Part shown: in pieces, positions 11,998-23,813 of the stretch | Layout of the letters: every line of letters begins with the position of its first letter | Numbering within the stretch: the stretch's first letter is position 1 | Assembly: GCA_030581615.1 (NCBI GenBank) | Contig: JAKTTT010000051.1 | Location: 62,001 to 126,000 of the forward strand | DNA: 64,000 bases | DNA from: Alloascoidea africana | Lineage: Eukaryota; Ascomycota; Alloascoideomycetes; Alloascoideales; Alloascoideaceae | Reading direction: 5' to 3' | Position numbers and translations under genes: made by a program | The notes under the pieces: generated by a model | Told to the model about the DNA's origin: nothing | Databases searched by the model: none | The model's input: the letters and a program-made list of their open reading frames with translations, nothing else

Positions 11998-13103
11998 AAC
12001 TTCTTGAATTAAGGATTTCCTAGTTTTATGGATCATTTCTAAAGTTCAAGTATAATGTTGGATAAGCTCAATGGTGCCCACTTTAAGTAATAATCTATTT
12101 TGTTTTATCTTTGTGGATTTGGAAAACAATATACATTCTAGAGTGTCATACCATATATTTTGATATAAAAATAAAACTCCTTTATTAGAATCCTTGCAAA
12201 TGATAGTCATGTTTTTCTAGATGATGTTTTTAGTGACAGGTTCCATACTGAAAACCAAATACTTAGAGACAATGAGAATTAGAAAATGAAACTTCTTACA
12301 ACAAAGATTGTTAGCTCCTGATTAGGCTTTATTGCTATATACAGAGGAGCCCAACTTCACTACAATCTACGATCTTTTGCTAATCCAAAAAGAAAAGAAA
12401 CTTCCAAATTGATAAACCAACTCATTAAGCAATACCAGTTCAAGAACGATTTGTTGTGCTACACGCAACTTGTTGGCGACGACAACTGGAGGACCCTTAC
12501 ACAAAAGGCATGATTGGAAAGCAACAAGTGGGAGAACATCAATCGTTTCTGCTCTTCCTCCTTCCTTCTCGTTCTATTACACTTCTTCACACTTCAGATG
12601 TTCGCCTCATGTTGTCCATCCACTAATCACCTATCCCTTTCTGCTTACACATAGATAGCTCTATTTAATGGCACTAACAGCAGTTCATCTATTCACACAG
12701 ATGTGGGTGTCTTATAGAGTGTGGCCTAGATCCTTTATGTTTAACGAATGAAACCGGTTTATCCTACGAAAACACTTGGCTTTGCGGAAAAGCATCAATA
12801 TTAGACAATTGAGAGCTGGAAAAACGTGATATGGGCAGACGAGTCAATAAATAACAGCCTGGCTTTCGATGAGAAAAAATGGTATTGAGTAAGAGAAGGA
12901 AAGGGGCGGTTTAATAGCGTTGAGTCAGAATTTCAGTTATGACGATAGCTAAGTCATGAATTGGAACCTTCTGGTTTGTGAAAGAGTTCAGCTCTATTAC
13001 AGTCAATATTTTTATCAATACTTCCCAACAGCACCAGGAAAATGGCACAAGACTACGCAAAACAATGGATTTAGAGTGCTATAATTGAAATTCCAGTGTC
13101 TTT
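11998..13103. other. Intergenic upstream of tRNA-His
   Basis: No gene is visible in this 1.1 kb. It holds the partial repeat at 12570-12649 and leads into the LTR relic at 13104. The rest is AT-rich and unremarkable. Confidence 0.5.
12570..12649 (+). repeat. Dispersed repeat B, copy 1 (possible LTR end)
   Basis: This stretch shares long matching blocks with 55322-55405 in the same orientation, including CTATCCCTTTCTGCTTACA and GTCCATCCAC; I judge about 75-80% identity by eye. The shared block stops at TTACA, the way a yeast LTR often ends, so a second and older LTR family is the likely source. The 5' boundary is unclear. Treated as a fossil fragment. Confidence 0.5.
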
Positions 13104-13430
13104 TGTTAGCCTCGGGTGGGTGATCTCCTCACTCTCTAGTAGTGAGGCTTAGATAGGTCTATATAAGTAGCCCATCTGTTCCCCCTTATGGGGAAGGAAT
13201 CAACGATTCTAGTGTTGTTTGTAGCCTCCCACCTTCTCGAACCCTTACTTGGAGGTCGTCCCTGGTTCCTTCTGGCTCACACATTATGTCTACTTCTCCT
13301 TCTTCTATACAACCCTCAGCTCTGTCTGCAGCGGACTTGGCCTCATTGATTTCTGCTATTACGGCGGCATCTCAGACGGCCAATGTTCAAGCGCTCTCCG
13401 CAGCAGCTAAAGAATCCGCTCAGGACGTTT
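13104..13430 (+). mobile_element. Ty-like LTR retroelement relic: LTR plus start of gag
   Basis: Fossil. An LTR of about 146 bp (13104-13249) begins TGTTAGCCTCGG and ends near CCCTTAC. A TGG directly after it could start a tRNA primer-binding site. A gag-like frame opens at 13286 (MSTSPSSIQPSALSAADLAS) and stops matching anything element-like near 13430; no pol or 3' LTR follows. The LTR is roughly 90% identical to a solo copy at 55145-55289, so neither is very recent. It is broken and keeps only the 5' end. The family is probably Ty1/copia-like, but without pol this is not settled. Confidence 0.75.
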
Positions 13431-14762
13431 TTTTTTGAATTTAACAAAAAATATAGTTCTATTCCTAAAGGTTAAACTTTGTGGGTATTTAGAACCACCA
13501 TCTGGAATCCACGAACTTCAAGTAGGATTTAGAATTGCGAGTTTAGCCAGATATTTTTGCAAGATATTTCTTTTGTGTCAATCCAGCGGAAGGGTACAGC
13601 TAGGGCTACAAGTGATCAAGAGGGTGTATGAAGGAGCATCTTGTGAGGGTGAAAAGGCACGCCATTGTTACAGTACTGTTAAAAGTCCACTCAACGATTT
13701 TTTGGCTTTCTAGTAGGACCAGTATTCTATTTATGCTGTGAATAGAATACAAACTGGTTTTAAAATTTACATAATGGACAATAAAGAAGAGAGCAAAATT
13801 CAGGGTTTGAATGGATTTTCGAAGCTTTGTGTAGTTTCAAAGTTATAGGAATTAGATCTCAATGCGCATTTTCTGGTAAACACAGGTCTACGCGGGAATT
13901 GTAACTAACGAAGTGTTTAAATTGCAATCATTCAGAAGCCAATGCATAAACTTGGAGATTCAAATCTTTCGCACCTTGGGTCAAATATATGAATTACTTT
14001 GCAAAAGTGGTCATTATAGATGCAATGAGACGTAGTCAATGATTTAGTTGCTGAATTGGTGAAAAGACTTGATTTTTGGTACTTACATAGCTTGAGCCGA
14101 GCCGAAACATCCAAGCGCTGATGCCAATGTTGTTCAGATGTTGCTTCAAAACTTATGGGAGAAGTACAAAAACGTCAGTTTCCCTTACCAATGCCAGATA
14201 CTGGGGAACTATATAGTTGTCTGAAGTATCTCAATAACGAGTTTCAGGTACCAGCAGCTTCAAAGAATGTTGACCATTTAATCATTGGCGCTTAGCATGG
14301 AATAGTTTTGTTAAGGCCTTCCGGCCGGAAATAGTCAAGGTTTTTCTTTTTAGTCCTGAAAGTGGAGTATAATAATATAGCATTCGAGCATGAATAAAGG
14401 GGATGGAACTATATAAACAATCTAAGCATGAGATCACATCTATGTACCTGAACCTATAAAAGAATATCGAAGGCTCATTGATTAAGAACAAGTTTTCATT
14501 GAAATTTGCTAATTGGCCAACAGAGACATCAATTCCAAGCTCATCCGACAACGATTGTTCAGATCGATCCAAAGGTTACAGTTAAAGCTCTTGTGTGTCC
14601 GTACACTCTGTCAATTCAACCTTCAACGTTTTTAAAAACGGTTTGCTATTTGAAAGTTAAAGGCGCATAAAAATTCATTCATTCATTACAGATCCAATAC
14701 GGTCGCCGATAGAATAGTTAAACACTAAAATAACGAAATCTATATCACTAAAATCAAAACGG
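13431..14762. other. Intergenic, 1.3 kb
   Basis: Lies between the LTR relic and the 3' end of TDA3. There is no complete gene. A short plus-strand stretch near 14118-14219 and a minus-strand stretch at 14282-14572 look weakly protein-like and may be old gene or element scraps; neither could be assigned. Confidence 0.45.
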
Positions 14763-16134
14763 TCAATAATTTATGCTGGCATCAAAGTAGAGGCTTGGGT
14801 CAAGCGCACTTATATCAGCGCTTAATGGCTCGCCATCTAGTAATAATTCAGCCATAATCTTGCCTGTTCCAGGCGCGTTATTTATTCCCCAACAACTATG
14901 ACCACTTGCAAGGTATAAATTCTCAACGTTTGTTTCTCCTATCAGGGGTCCAGAAGATGACGGAATATCAAGAACAGGAAGGTAACATGCCTGCCTCTTC
15001 AAAATGTAACCATTCGCTATCTGTTTCGACAAATGACTTGCATAGCCAAAAAGCTCATCGCATTTTTCTCGCACTACCTCAACATCGTCTGCTGTATCTG
15101 GCACTCCAACCAAAGAATCGCCTTCTCCACAAACATACACTTCATCTGGCCGAGAATAGACTTCGGGAGAGACGAATTTACCCCTTGGCAACTTCAATTC
15201 TGTGAAAATGGCATAAGAACTTACTTTTTCTGGGACTGAGATTGTAATCGAGTGTGCCCGCAGTCCACTTATTGGACAATCTGGTAGTATTTTTGAAGTC
15301 CATGGTCCCAAAGTTAAGATTATTTTATCTCCTCTCAACAATCGAAGACCCTGATGTAAAGATGCGCTGTCTCTGGTGGTATTTGGGATATAAGAAACTG
15401 ATTCAGCTGAGCAGTACTCATAGTTGTAGTTAATTGCGACCACTTTTCCGATTATTATATCAACCGCGCCTGTTTCCACTGCTTTCTTTAAAATGAAATT
15501 GGTAAACTTGTAAGGGTGAACCTGGGCTGTGCTATCTGTTCCTCCTAGAGAAGACCATCCTTCTACTACATCCTCCCGTATCCACTTCAAATCTTTGGGC
15601 AGGTTTAATCCCCTGGGGATTCTAGTGCTTCCAACGCTTTTCGTCAGTACTTTGTTGCCATGGGGTCTTTCAATACCATCATGAGAATAGGCTGAGTCAA
15701 CACTGCTGCTGCGAGAACGTGATCTCTGTTTATCAGCAAAACCATCCTTTTGGCATATATTCCCTTCAATGGACACCGTTGTCAGCCTTCTATAACCCCA
15801 TTCTCTCTCCCCGTCATATTGGTCCGATAGCTCTTGATGGAGCTGAAACGACAGAGGAACAAGCTGCTGTGGAAATCCCCATAGTGCTAACAAACCGCCT
15901 GCTTTACCGCTTGCACCACCGGCAACTCTCTTTGACTCTAGAATTGTAATATGATGGGTTTCTGGAGAAAACTTGGGGTGACGAGTAATATAGTAGGCTG
16001 TACAAACGCCTATTATCCCAGCACCTTAATGAAATATCCGGTTAGCTTAGTTCTCACCTAACAATGATCATTTGAAAGCAAGTTCCGGTTTCAACAAGCT
16101 TACCAACAATTATGATGTGTTGTTTCTCCGGCAT
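14763..16134 (-). CDS. TDA3: FAD-dependent oxidoreductase, Tda3 type
   Basis: 430-residue member of the DAO/glycine-oxidase fold. S. cerevisiae Tda3 (523 residues) has been linked to late endosome-to-Golgi transport. Exon 1 (16104-16134) gives MPEKQHIIIV, and splicing a 79-bp intron (donor GTAAGC, branch GCTAAC, acceptor TTAAG) to exon 14763-16024 restores the FAD-binding GxGxxG as VGAGIIGVCTAYY. Further Tda3 signatures are ASGKAGGLLALWGFP, WGYRRLTTVS, SSLGGTDSTAQVHPYKFT, SGLRAHSITI, YVCGEGDSLV, and SGHSCWGINNAPGTGK near the C-terminus. The protein is shorter than yeast Tda3 mainly in the Ser-rich middle loop. Without the first exon the enzyme would lack its cofactor site, so the intron is well supported. 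Confidence 0.94.
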
Positions 16135-18329
16135 GCCTAATTAAAAAAAAGCGTATATTTATCTTCTACACTAAGCAATAAGATGACGATCTGAGTCTGA
16201 TTAGGAAAAAGGGAACGGCAAGTGAATCGGCAACAAGGTAGGGCTCACGAGATCAAAGCCATCCAAGTCAAAGGGCGCCAAAGACCCAAAATAAGGGGAA
16301 CAAAAGTCAAATGCTATAACGCCTAGGAGGGTTTGAAATAATGAAAAGAGAAAAGTTGGAGACTCTTGTTCTGCGCTTTTTGCTCCATCGCGCCATATTC
16401 ATGTCAGCTGTTCCTGTTTCCTGCATCTGCACACTGTCCAACCTGCCTTCTTTTTTGGGACAGCCAGAGTCACGTGTGGAAACTCTCCCAAACGTAAATC
16501 CATTCCCAGCGCAAAGCAGCCTCTGCAAATCCAACCAGGAATGCGAGATCAGATTGCTAGTCTTGCTGGTAGTTTTAAGACGGTTATGGCTTATCTAGCC
16601 CACACGCGAATTGGCCATTCAACAGAGTGGGAGGGTTTTGTATTATAAGCCTGCAAGTTTATGGCCTGATTATCATCCTGGGGTTAGTGATGGTGTGAGT
16701 TCAAGATCTTGTCGGATCCTTAGCACCACTCTCCATAGCCTTTTGCAGCCTTTTTTGGATGCTTACTACTCGTAATGTTGCTTGTTTCTTGGAACAATGT
16801 TTTACTTGTAGATGTTACGAATTTTGGGATTGCTCCCGTTATTTCTTGTTCCATATCCTGTATCCCATCCAAGTGTGCTCGTATCGACCTCACAGGGGTA
16901 ATTACTGATGTGACGAGGCGACACTAGTGCGTACGTAGCAAATGGCAAGGCTCGAATAGGGCCAATGAGACTGGCGATTCATTCTACGAAGGCAAACTAA
17001 GAGGCCAGCAAAGAAGACCCGTGCTTTTGTCTCTAGACTAAAACCGAATTGATGAAGAACTCCGTTCGAGAAAGAAGTGATTATCTAATTGACTAAAAGC
17101 ATCATGCGCTGAAGCCATGTCAAAGATGAGTGGATAAGGTGAACACAAAGCCGGTTGTCCAAGAGAATCAGTGACAAGACAGGAAGCTATAGTCGTCGGT
17201 AATAGATCCCGATTTGCATCGATTCGAAAGGATTCTGCCACCTGAAACCGTCATTGCTGTCGAGGCAAGGGAATATTGGTTCGTAGCGCTGACTTTATTT
17301 AGCTGAATGACCCTGCTGTGTTAGTTGGGCCTTGAGTCGATCCCGTAAATGTTTTTATGATGTCTAAATACAGAGAGAACTAGCCCGTAGATGGTGCTTT
17401 ATCCTTCCAAATGTGTTCCTCCTGAAATTCATATCATCGGTGTAACCAATTCACGCAGTATTATTGAACATGCCCTTATGGTCTATTCCGAAAATATTCC
17501 AATGGCGTTTATTTGTACATCGGTTCTGGCTCTATACTCCATATGTCGGTACGAATTTCTATTCCCAACCTTGCTGTCATCACAAGGACAGAGTCAAATT
17601 GGAACACTGAAAGTACATTAATAAACACAGCTTTCAATGATGGATCCAAAAGAAACACTGTATTTGTATTCAAAGGGCATGTGTTGATACTAGCGAAGGC
17701 TTCAGGGCAGCATACTTGGAACTCCAGTTGAAACCTCGAGAAAAGTGTAAACCCATGCTCCATCATACCGGAATAATTACTAAGAATTGGCCGTTAAAAT
17801 AGAAAATCTGCGGCTAGAGCTCGCTAATCTAATGCACTCATGCACTTTTCACTTTGCAATTGAAAGACAGATGCGTGGTGGATGGACCTTTGGAGAAGAA
17901 CCTGATGAGGGAGATCTAGCATGCCTCGTGTAAGCAACGAATTTCGAATTGAGCATTACCATTTTTTATTTATTTTGGCACCAAGTACAAAAGTTGTCAA
18001 AACATGTGCCTCAAAGCAAATGAATATACACCTGAAAAAACTATCTCATTTCGACGTTTATTTGGTTTCTTAAACCATTATTTGACATGCGCAAAATGCT
18101 AGTGCTTCTTTAGGTGTGGGACAGCACATATGTTACAGAAAATCAAGCAAGACAGACAATTTTTTTCACTCAAGTACGAATAATAACAACAAATCAAAAC
18201 TAATAATACAAACCATTCTTATCTGAAATAGTGGTCGGATTAACACTGCAAATAAAATAGAAAGCAAAGGTTAGCAAAAATCTTTAACTAGTTAAAACTA
18301 AGGGAAACCAGTCAAGTGGCATTTAAAAT
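16135..18329. other. Long intergenic, 2.2 kb, with gene relic
   Basis: Lies between TDA3 and UGO1, both on the minus strand. The part next to TDA3 (16135-16900) should hold its promoter. The middle (about 17038-17950) has protein-like stretches on the minus strand, listed separately. The last 380 bp are very AT-rich and probably form the UGO1 3' region. I see no complete gene. Confidence 0.5.
17038..17950 (-). pseudogene. Decayed coding sequence, family unknown
   Basis: On the minus strand at least three stretches in differing frames have strongly protein-like composition. One at 17509-17766 includes VFLLDPSLKAVFINVLSVFQ and one at 17038-17241 includes LVTDSLGQPALCSPYPLIFD. They follow one another in order, which suggests one ancient gene broken in several places. 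The family could not be recognised; a host regulator or transporter is as possible as an element-derived gene. Confidence is low because composition alone can mislead. Confidence 0.3.
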
Positions 18330-19829
18330 TTAATAATTTTCACTCCGCAAAGTTGAAGCACTGTAGATTTCTTTTCCCACACCTAGCGACCAAGACCCAA
18401 ATACTCCAACTATACCAACTCTCCAGCAAGTACATAAGTCATTGAATACCTCACTCTTTTCTTCGGGCCGGCAATACAAAGCTTGCATTAGCGTTGACAT
18501 AACGCCTTTGTAAGCTCGTTGTTTAACCACCATTTTCTTTTCAAATTCGTTATCTTCATTGAGCAAATGGGCAACTTGTGCTCTTCTCAATATTGTTTCC
18601 AGCGGAGTCGTGATAAACAGCTCAAACACTCTTGAACATAGAATGAGAAAGGAAAACGTTACAGGCATGACATAACTGTCTACCCCTAGCGTGCTGTGCA
18701 AGAAAGAGGGAGTTCCATTTCTTATTAACGAGGAAACAAATGAATGTAGAACTGTTGGAAACAGTAAGTTTGAAGGACACATGTATGATTTTATAGCTTT
18801 CAAAGAGGCTTTAACAGAACGAGGACCTTCGGATAAAGTGGTTATCATCAACCGAGTTCGAATGAGGTCTAGAGGCGTAGTCAACACCTTTGTTATAACA
18901 GACGCTGCTACTGTGATTCCCAGCGAGTTATTTGAATAGAGCCCTGAATCTGTCAGCATTGGCCTTGAGTTGGGAAAGAACGGTGATAACAACCCACAGA
19001 AGAAAGCTTCCGTAGATACATTTACAATTGATATTAGGAAAGTTGTATTGAGCGCTCTCCACATTCCCCTAACTCCTTCTTTGGCAAAGATCGAGGATAT
19101 AATGTCTAATGAGTTTAGTGAACTGGGTCGTAGAAGCTGAAGTTCCTGTTGTGTAATTGGTTTCTGTACGGCTTCTCTTTTAGTGCGTCGTCCAGAGGAA
19201 TATATCTTTCTCTTTCTAGGAGGAACTACTGTGCGTCGAGACTGTTCTCTTGAATCATCATCGGTAGAAGTTTGAGTAAAGTAATCGATTTCGTCATCTG
19301 AGGAGTCTTCTAGATCTCCTCGAGACTGTGCGAGCTTCTCCCATTGTGATGTTTCAGTAGAGTATCCAGATAAACCGCTGTTTGGTCGGCTGTCCCTTCT
19401 GGCATCATAACCACGTTTGCCATTCTGAAAAGTTCCAACCTGGAGCAGAATCTTACTCACTTCAAATGGCTGGGTGAAGAAGACACGCGCATAGCTTCTC
19501 ACAAGGTACTGTCCTACTTGACGAACGTTACCACGATCTTCCCAACTGAGGTCCACATTCAAATTGGTTTTCATCTCAAAATCAGCTTCAGATCCTATAC
19601 CTCTTACTTTTGTGGTCCTAGCGCCTTGAGATTTGTCGCTGTAAGTCATTGTGTCCAGTCCAGTTCCCCATCCTGTACTGCTGTTCCCTGATTTTATCAA
19701 AGCCCTTCCCTTTTCATCAAGGACACCAACACCAGGCTTGTAGACAACAGAATAGCCGGCATTAAACGTTTCCCTGTTGAAATAGGGCCTTAGATTTGTC
19801 TCACTATCGCTTGCGCTGGGAGTGTTCAT
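18330..19829 (-). CDS. UGO1: Mitochondrial outer-membrane fusion protein Ugo1
   Basis: 499 residues, against 502 in S. cerevisiae. Ugo1 links the GTPases Fzo1 and Mgm1 in mitochondrial fusion and is a degenerate mitochondrial-carrier protein in the outer membrane. The N-terminus RPYFNRETFNAGYSVVYKPG matches the Ugo1 signature, followed by QPFEVSKILLQVG (first carrier-like repeat), an acidic linker (DDEIDYF), SIFAKEGVRGMWRALNTTF, and the PLDLIRTRL carrier motif near residue 330. The C-terminal domain is present (TTPLETILRRAQV). The ATG at 19829 starts directly before the conserved N-terminus. It stands 187 bp downstream of the next minus-strand gene. No intron is seen. Confidence 0.92.
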   Translation of the reverse strand: MNTPSASDSETNLRPYFNRETFNAGYSVVYKPGVGVLDEKGRALIKSGNSSTGWGTGLDTMTYSDKSQGARTTKVRGIGSEADFEMKTNLNVDLSWEDRGNVRQVGQYLVRSYARVFFTQPFEVSKILLQVGTFQNGKRGYDARRDSRPNSGLSGYSTETSQWEKLAQSRGDLEDSSDDEIDYFTQTSTDDDSREQSRRTVVPPRKRKIYSSGRRTKREAVQKPITQQELQLLRPSSLNSLDIISSIFAKEGVRGMWRALNTTFLISIVNVSTEAFFCGLLSPFFPNSRPMLTDSGLYSNNSLGITVAASVITKVLTTPLDLIRTRLMITTLSEGPRSVKASLKAIKSYMCPSNLLFPTVLHSFVSSLIRNGTPSFLHSTLGVDSYVMPVTFSFLILCSRVFELFITTPLETILRRAQVAHLLNEDNEFEKKMVVKQRAYKGVMSTLMQALYCRPEEKSEVFNDLCTCWRVGIVGVFGSWSLGVGKEIYSASTLRSENY

Positions 19830-20015
19830 AGTGGGAATGCAGTTTCAAAATGCGCGTTTGCGTGTAGTTACACTTTTTTTGGTGAGGAGGACAGATGTGT
19901 GACACTCGGGATCGGAAAGCCCCACGGGTATGTCGCCATGACATAAAATTATCTAGCCAAAACCTACGCCTATGTAGCCTCCTTTTCTCCCCCCACGCCG
20001 TATGCTCCTTACTCC

Positions 20016-22474
20016 TTACTCTCTCTCCAGAACAAAGTTACTGACAGATCTTTTCGACTGCACAGGCGTGTCTGATGTGTCTTGTGCCACTGTCAGACCA
20101 CTGGTGGGCAGTTCGGCTGGGATTCGGGTGTGCGTGAATGACACAGACCGATTTTGCACTTTATCTCCCTGATGGAATATATCAGTATACCTTCTCCTCC
20201 TTCTGGAGTTTAGATCATCTTCATTATCAATTTTGTGTAAAATTTTTGCCGAGGAAGATCCCAGGAATTCTTTGTACCTCGTCAAAACAGTCTCATTTAT
20301 CTTATCTTGAAATTTGCTGTACTTTTCTTCAAGAACAGCAATTTCTTTCGATCTGAGGTCATATGCCTCACCGAGGAGATTATTGTGTTCTAGTAGTCTT
20401 GCTTTGCCTGCTTTTAACCTTTCCACCTCAGCTTTAATATTGGCTAAACAAGCTCTCTGGTCAGCTTTCAGCTTTTCTGCTTCTATCCCCAATTTTAGGA
20501 TCCTAATTTGCTCCTTGTCTTGTTCATTTTCTCTCTTCACAGATTCTATTTGGGACGTTGTCTCCTTGATATGCTTGAAATTTTCAAGTTCTTTACGTAC
20601 ATCCGTCGTTATCATAGCTAGCTTCTCAGATATCCCTGTGCGATTTTCAATAGCTAACTGAGATAGCTGCTGCATCACCTCTTTAATAATAGTGATTGAA
20701 CTGAGAACTGATCGGTCGGTATGCTCACCTGTTTCAATACTTTCATGTAGAGTAGATATCGCAAGTACTAGATTATTCAATCCGACGTTCAAGGATTGCC
20801 GAGTCTGCTGAACAGAATTCTCAATTTCTTTTTGTGACTCTTTTATACTGGTTTTCAACCGGGTAGCGGCAGCGGTGACCATTTTGTTAATTTGGTTATG
20901 CATCGCTTGGGAAGCATTATCTTCGTCCTTCAATAATAGTTCAAGAGAGTCGAGCTTTAGCAAAATCCCAGTGATATCATCTGCCTTTTGTTTTTGGATA
21001 TCCTCTTCTTTGCTTGAAAGTTTTAATTCGATACTCTGAACTTTCTCTTGCATGACTTTTAAATCTGATAAGGCTGTGTTCGTTTTTAGCATATTAGACC
21101 CATTCAGCATTTCTTTTATGGACGTGAGCGAAATTCCAACTTCTTTAATGGCATTAGATATATAGGTCCCCTTGTAAATAAAGTCTTCTAATGTTTTTGT
21201 AAGGCTTTTTGATTTTTCTGCTAATATAGACTTCAAATCGGCAATCGATTTGGCACTTTCTTTTTCTGCCACAGTTTGCTGTCGTTCCAAATGATTCTTG
21301 ACGTCATGTATAACAAGACCAATCTGTTCTACAGATCCTTCCCTATCACGATTTTTTTCAATGATTTGAAAAATTCGCTGTTTGAGTGGATTTATATCTT
21401 TCTGTGTCTCCGCAACACTTAAAATATGGTCTACTTCTTCTGACGCGTTTTTAACTTTCAGAACTAGATCCGAGTCATCTCGCAACACATCTGACCCATT
21501 AAGCACTTCAACAATGTTTTGTAAATCATTCTGCTTATCAGCCAATTCTCGATTCATGTTCTTTATAGCAGTAGAGCATTCTGTGAGCTGTTTCTTTTGG
21601 GCTTTGTGAACATCTTCAGCCGATTGAATCAAAGAATCCAGCCATTTCTTGTTATTGCCACTCTCAAGTATTGTAATTGTTGCCCCTTGGCGAAGATCGA
21701 TAAAACTCGATTCAATTGTCTTTAGACCTGCAGTAAAACTATTCTCAAGTTCCACGAGCGACTTTTGGATTGTAGAGTCTGATGAAGACTGAATGCTAGT
21801 GACCTCCTTCCTAATGCCTTCGAAGGATGCGCTTAAAGTGTTGCTCAGCTTGTTAAGCAGCTCTTTATTGTGTTTACAGAGATTCAAGGTATCACTTTTC
21901 TTTAAAGTCTCTTCAACAAGGACTAATTTGTCGTAAATAGTGTCTGTTTGATCGTTCATATCTCTAAACAGAGATTTGCTTGTATTTAGAGTCTTTACGA
22001 GCTCATCGTTTGTTTTGTCTAACAACAACCGTGCCGATATCGAGGATTCTAGTGACGCTTTTACATTTGACACCAATTCGTTCAATGATCCGGCGTTTGT
22101 CTTTGACTTGTCATGAAGACTTTTGAAATCATGCTGTGTTTTGCGTAAATGTCTGTCGATTTCTGAGAGTCGTTTCTGAAGAGAATGGAGTTCTGACACT
22201 ACTTTGTTGATGATTGGATCGAGTGCTTCAAGTGCTTCATTTGGTATGCCCCCACTAAACGTAGTATACTTCCCACGAGGAGAATTCCTAGGCGAATCTA
22301 TAATAATCGGAGGAGGATTGCGCTTTGGATCAGAGGAATCCCACCTTTCAACGTTTAGTATATAAGTGTGGCCACGGTTAAACCTGAGCATGCATACATT
22401 GGGATTTTTGGCTCAGGGTAGTAGCTGAGACTAGTTTTTGTAGAAGATACAGCTCGCTTGAGCTCTCCAGACAT
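20016..22474 (-). CDS. Large coiled-coil protein, function unknown
   Basis: About 801 residues, nearly all predicted coiled coil from residue 50 to 740: heptads rich in Leu, Lys, Glu, Ser and Asn, with no enzymatic motif. A basic patch (RRRRRYTD) and a Ser/Thr-rich tail follow. The single-exon reading starts at 22391, but a better model puts the start at 22474. Exon 22398-22474 (MSGELKRAVSS...) is joined across a 53-bp intron (donor GTATGC, branch TACTAAA, acceptor GAAAG) to exon 20016-22344, giving PEPKIPMWDSSDPKRNPPP. That short Pro-rich motif reads as natural protein, while the unspliced N-terminus does not. Such proteins are often structural, at the spindle pole, cortex or septum; I cannot assign it. 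Confidence 0.75.
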
Positions 22475-23813
22475 GACAGTATAGTTCAAGCACCCACTTT
22501 CTGTTTAATAAGCTATTATTCTTTGCGGCGAATCGAGCCAGGAGTTGGAGAAGAAAAGGCTAGTTGTGTCGATCTTCTCTTGAATGTTACGGTCAAACAA
22601 AAGCGATGATGGGATGTGGAATTTGTAAACAAAACATACCACGCTACAGGTGGCCTCAGCTCCTATCATCACTACCAACTTTTCAAAAGTAACTAGAAAT
22701 ACAAATAACTCAAAAAGTTCAAGAAGTGAAAGATAACTTTCTAGTAAGCTTCCATTATTTCTTTGACCATTAGTACCTCAGAAACCTACAGGTGGAAATT
22801 CCAGTCAGTTAAACGGTGCCTTTCTAGAGCACTACCACCACTGATTCTCAGCAGATGCTCCAAACAGAGAAAGTCTTTTTCTATAATGACTATGGAGAAG
22901 TGAAATAACCAAAAGGATCCAAAGATATCTTTATCTTTGAAGATACAATAGGCTTATGATTATTCCACGCCTTACGAGGCAAACTACGTACAGAGTGGAT
23001 AGACTTTAGCCATACAGTCGGTTAATCTATCGATATCTGGCTTTTAATTTTCCAAGCTATTTCGAAACAGGGATTTATTTACAAAGGAAAAGCTAACCTT
23101 CCCTGTCGCCTATATTTTCTCCCCATTCCCTTGGATAAAAACGAACAGTGCTTTCAATCCTTTTCTCGTACAAACTGGCTCACACCTTTGACTCTTTGTT
23201 ATATCAAGACAAATGTGAATTATAATAGAATTGGAAAGCCCTAATACCACTCATCTATTGACTGTGTATGAACTTTGACTCAATTATATCCTGTATAATT
23301 TGTAAATCCTCTGTTCGCACTTTAATTGCTTTACAAATACCAGGTTACCCTCCCGTAGGCTCCTTCTCACCCATTCGAAAATTCGCTGCTCTTCCTTCAT
23401 CAATCTTCTTTGCTTCTATTTTGATCATAAGGACAAGTTATCATTGATTGAATATCCTGTTAAGATCACTTTCCAACTTGAGTGATTGTTCCCAAAATAT
23501 CATTTCATAGCCTTTTGCATCTTGAGAGAGAAATCATCGTAAGTGCAATCATTCATCCCCTTTAAAATTTGCCATCCAAGCATCATCCAAGCTGTTGATC
23601 TTATTTGCCTAGACGGTTTTAAGCTGGATGGCACAATTGTATTGATTTTATCTATCGTTATTTGGATGCAATTACTTCATCTGTTCATATTCTAACCGCC
23701 ACATTAGTCAACAGGATTCAAATTGATCTACCTTAGGCTATCTTCGAAGCAAATAATTGGTGTCATTTAACATTTGTTGTTGCCTTCCTTGTTGATCTGT
23801 TCGAGAAGTGGCT
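22475..23813. other. Divergent promoter region, 1.3 kb
   Basis: Separates the coiled-coil gene (minus) from TOM1 (plus). It is AT-rich, with pyrimidine-rich stretches on the plus strand toward TOM1 that fit a yeast promoter and 5' leader. No ORF or RNA gene is recognised. Confidence 0.5.

Noticed and set aside
13250-13285. A primer-binding site for initiator tRNA after the LTR
   Set aside because: The bases after the LTR do not match the 3' end of the tRNA-iMet gene in this window; another tRNA may be the primer, but it cannot be named.
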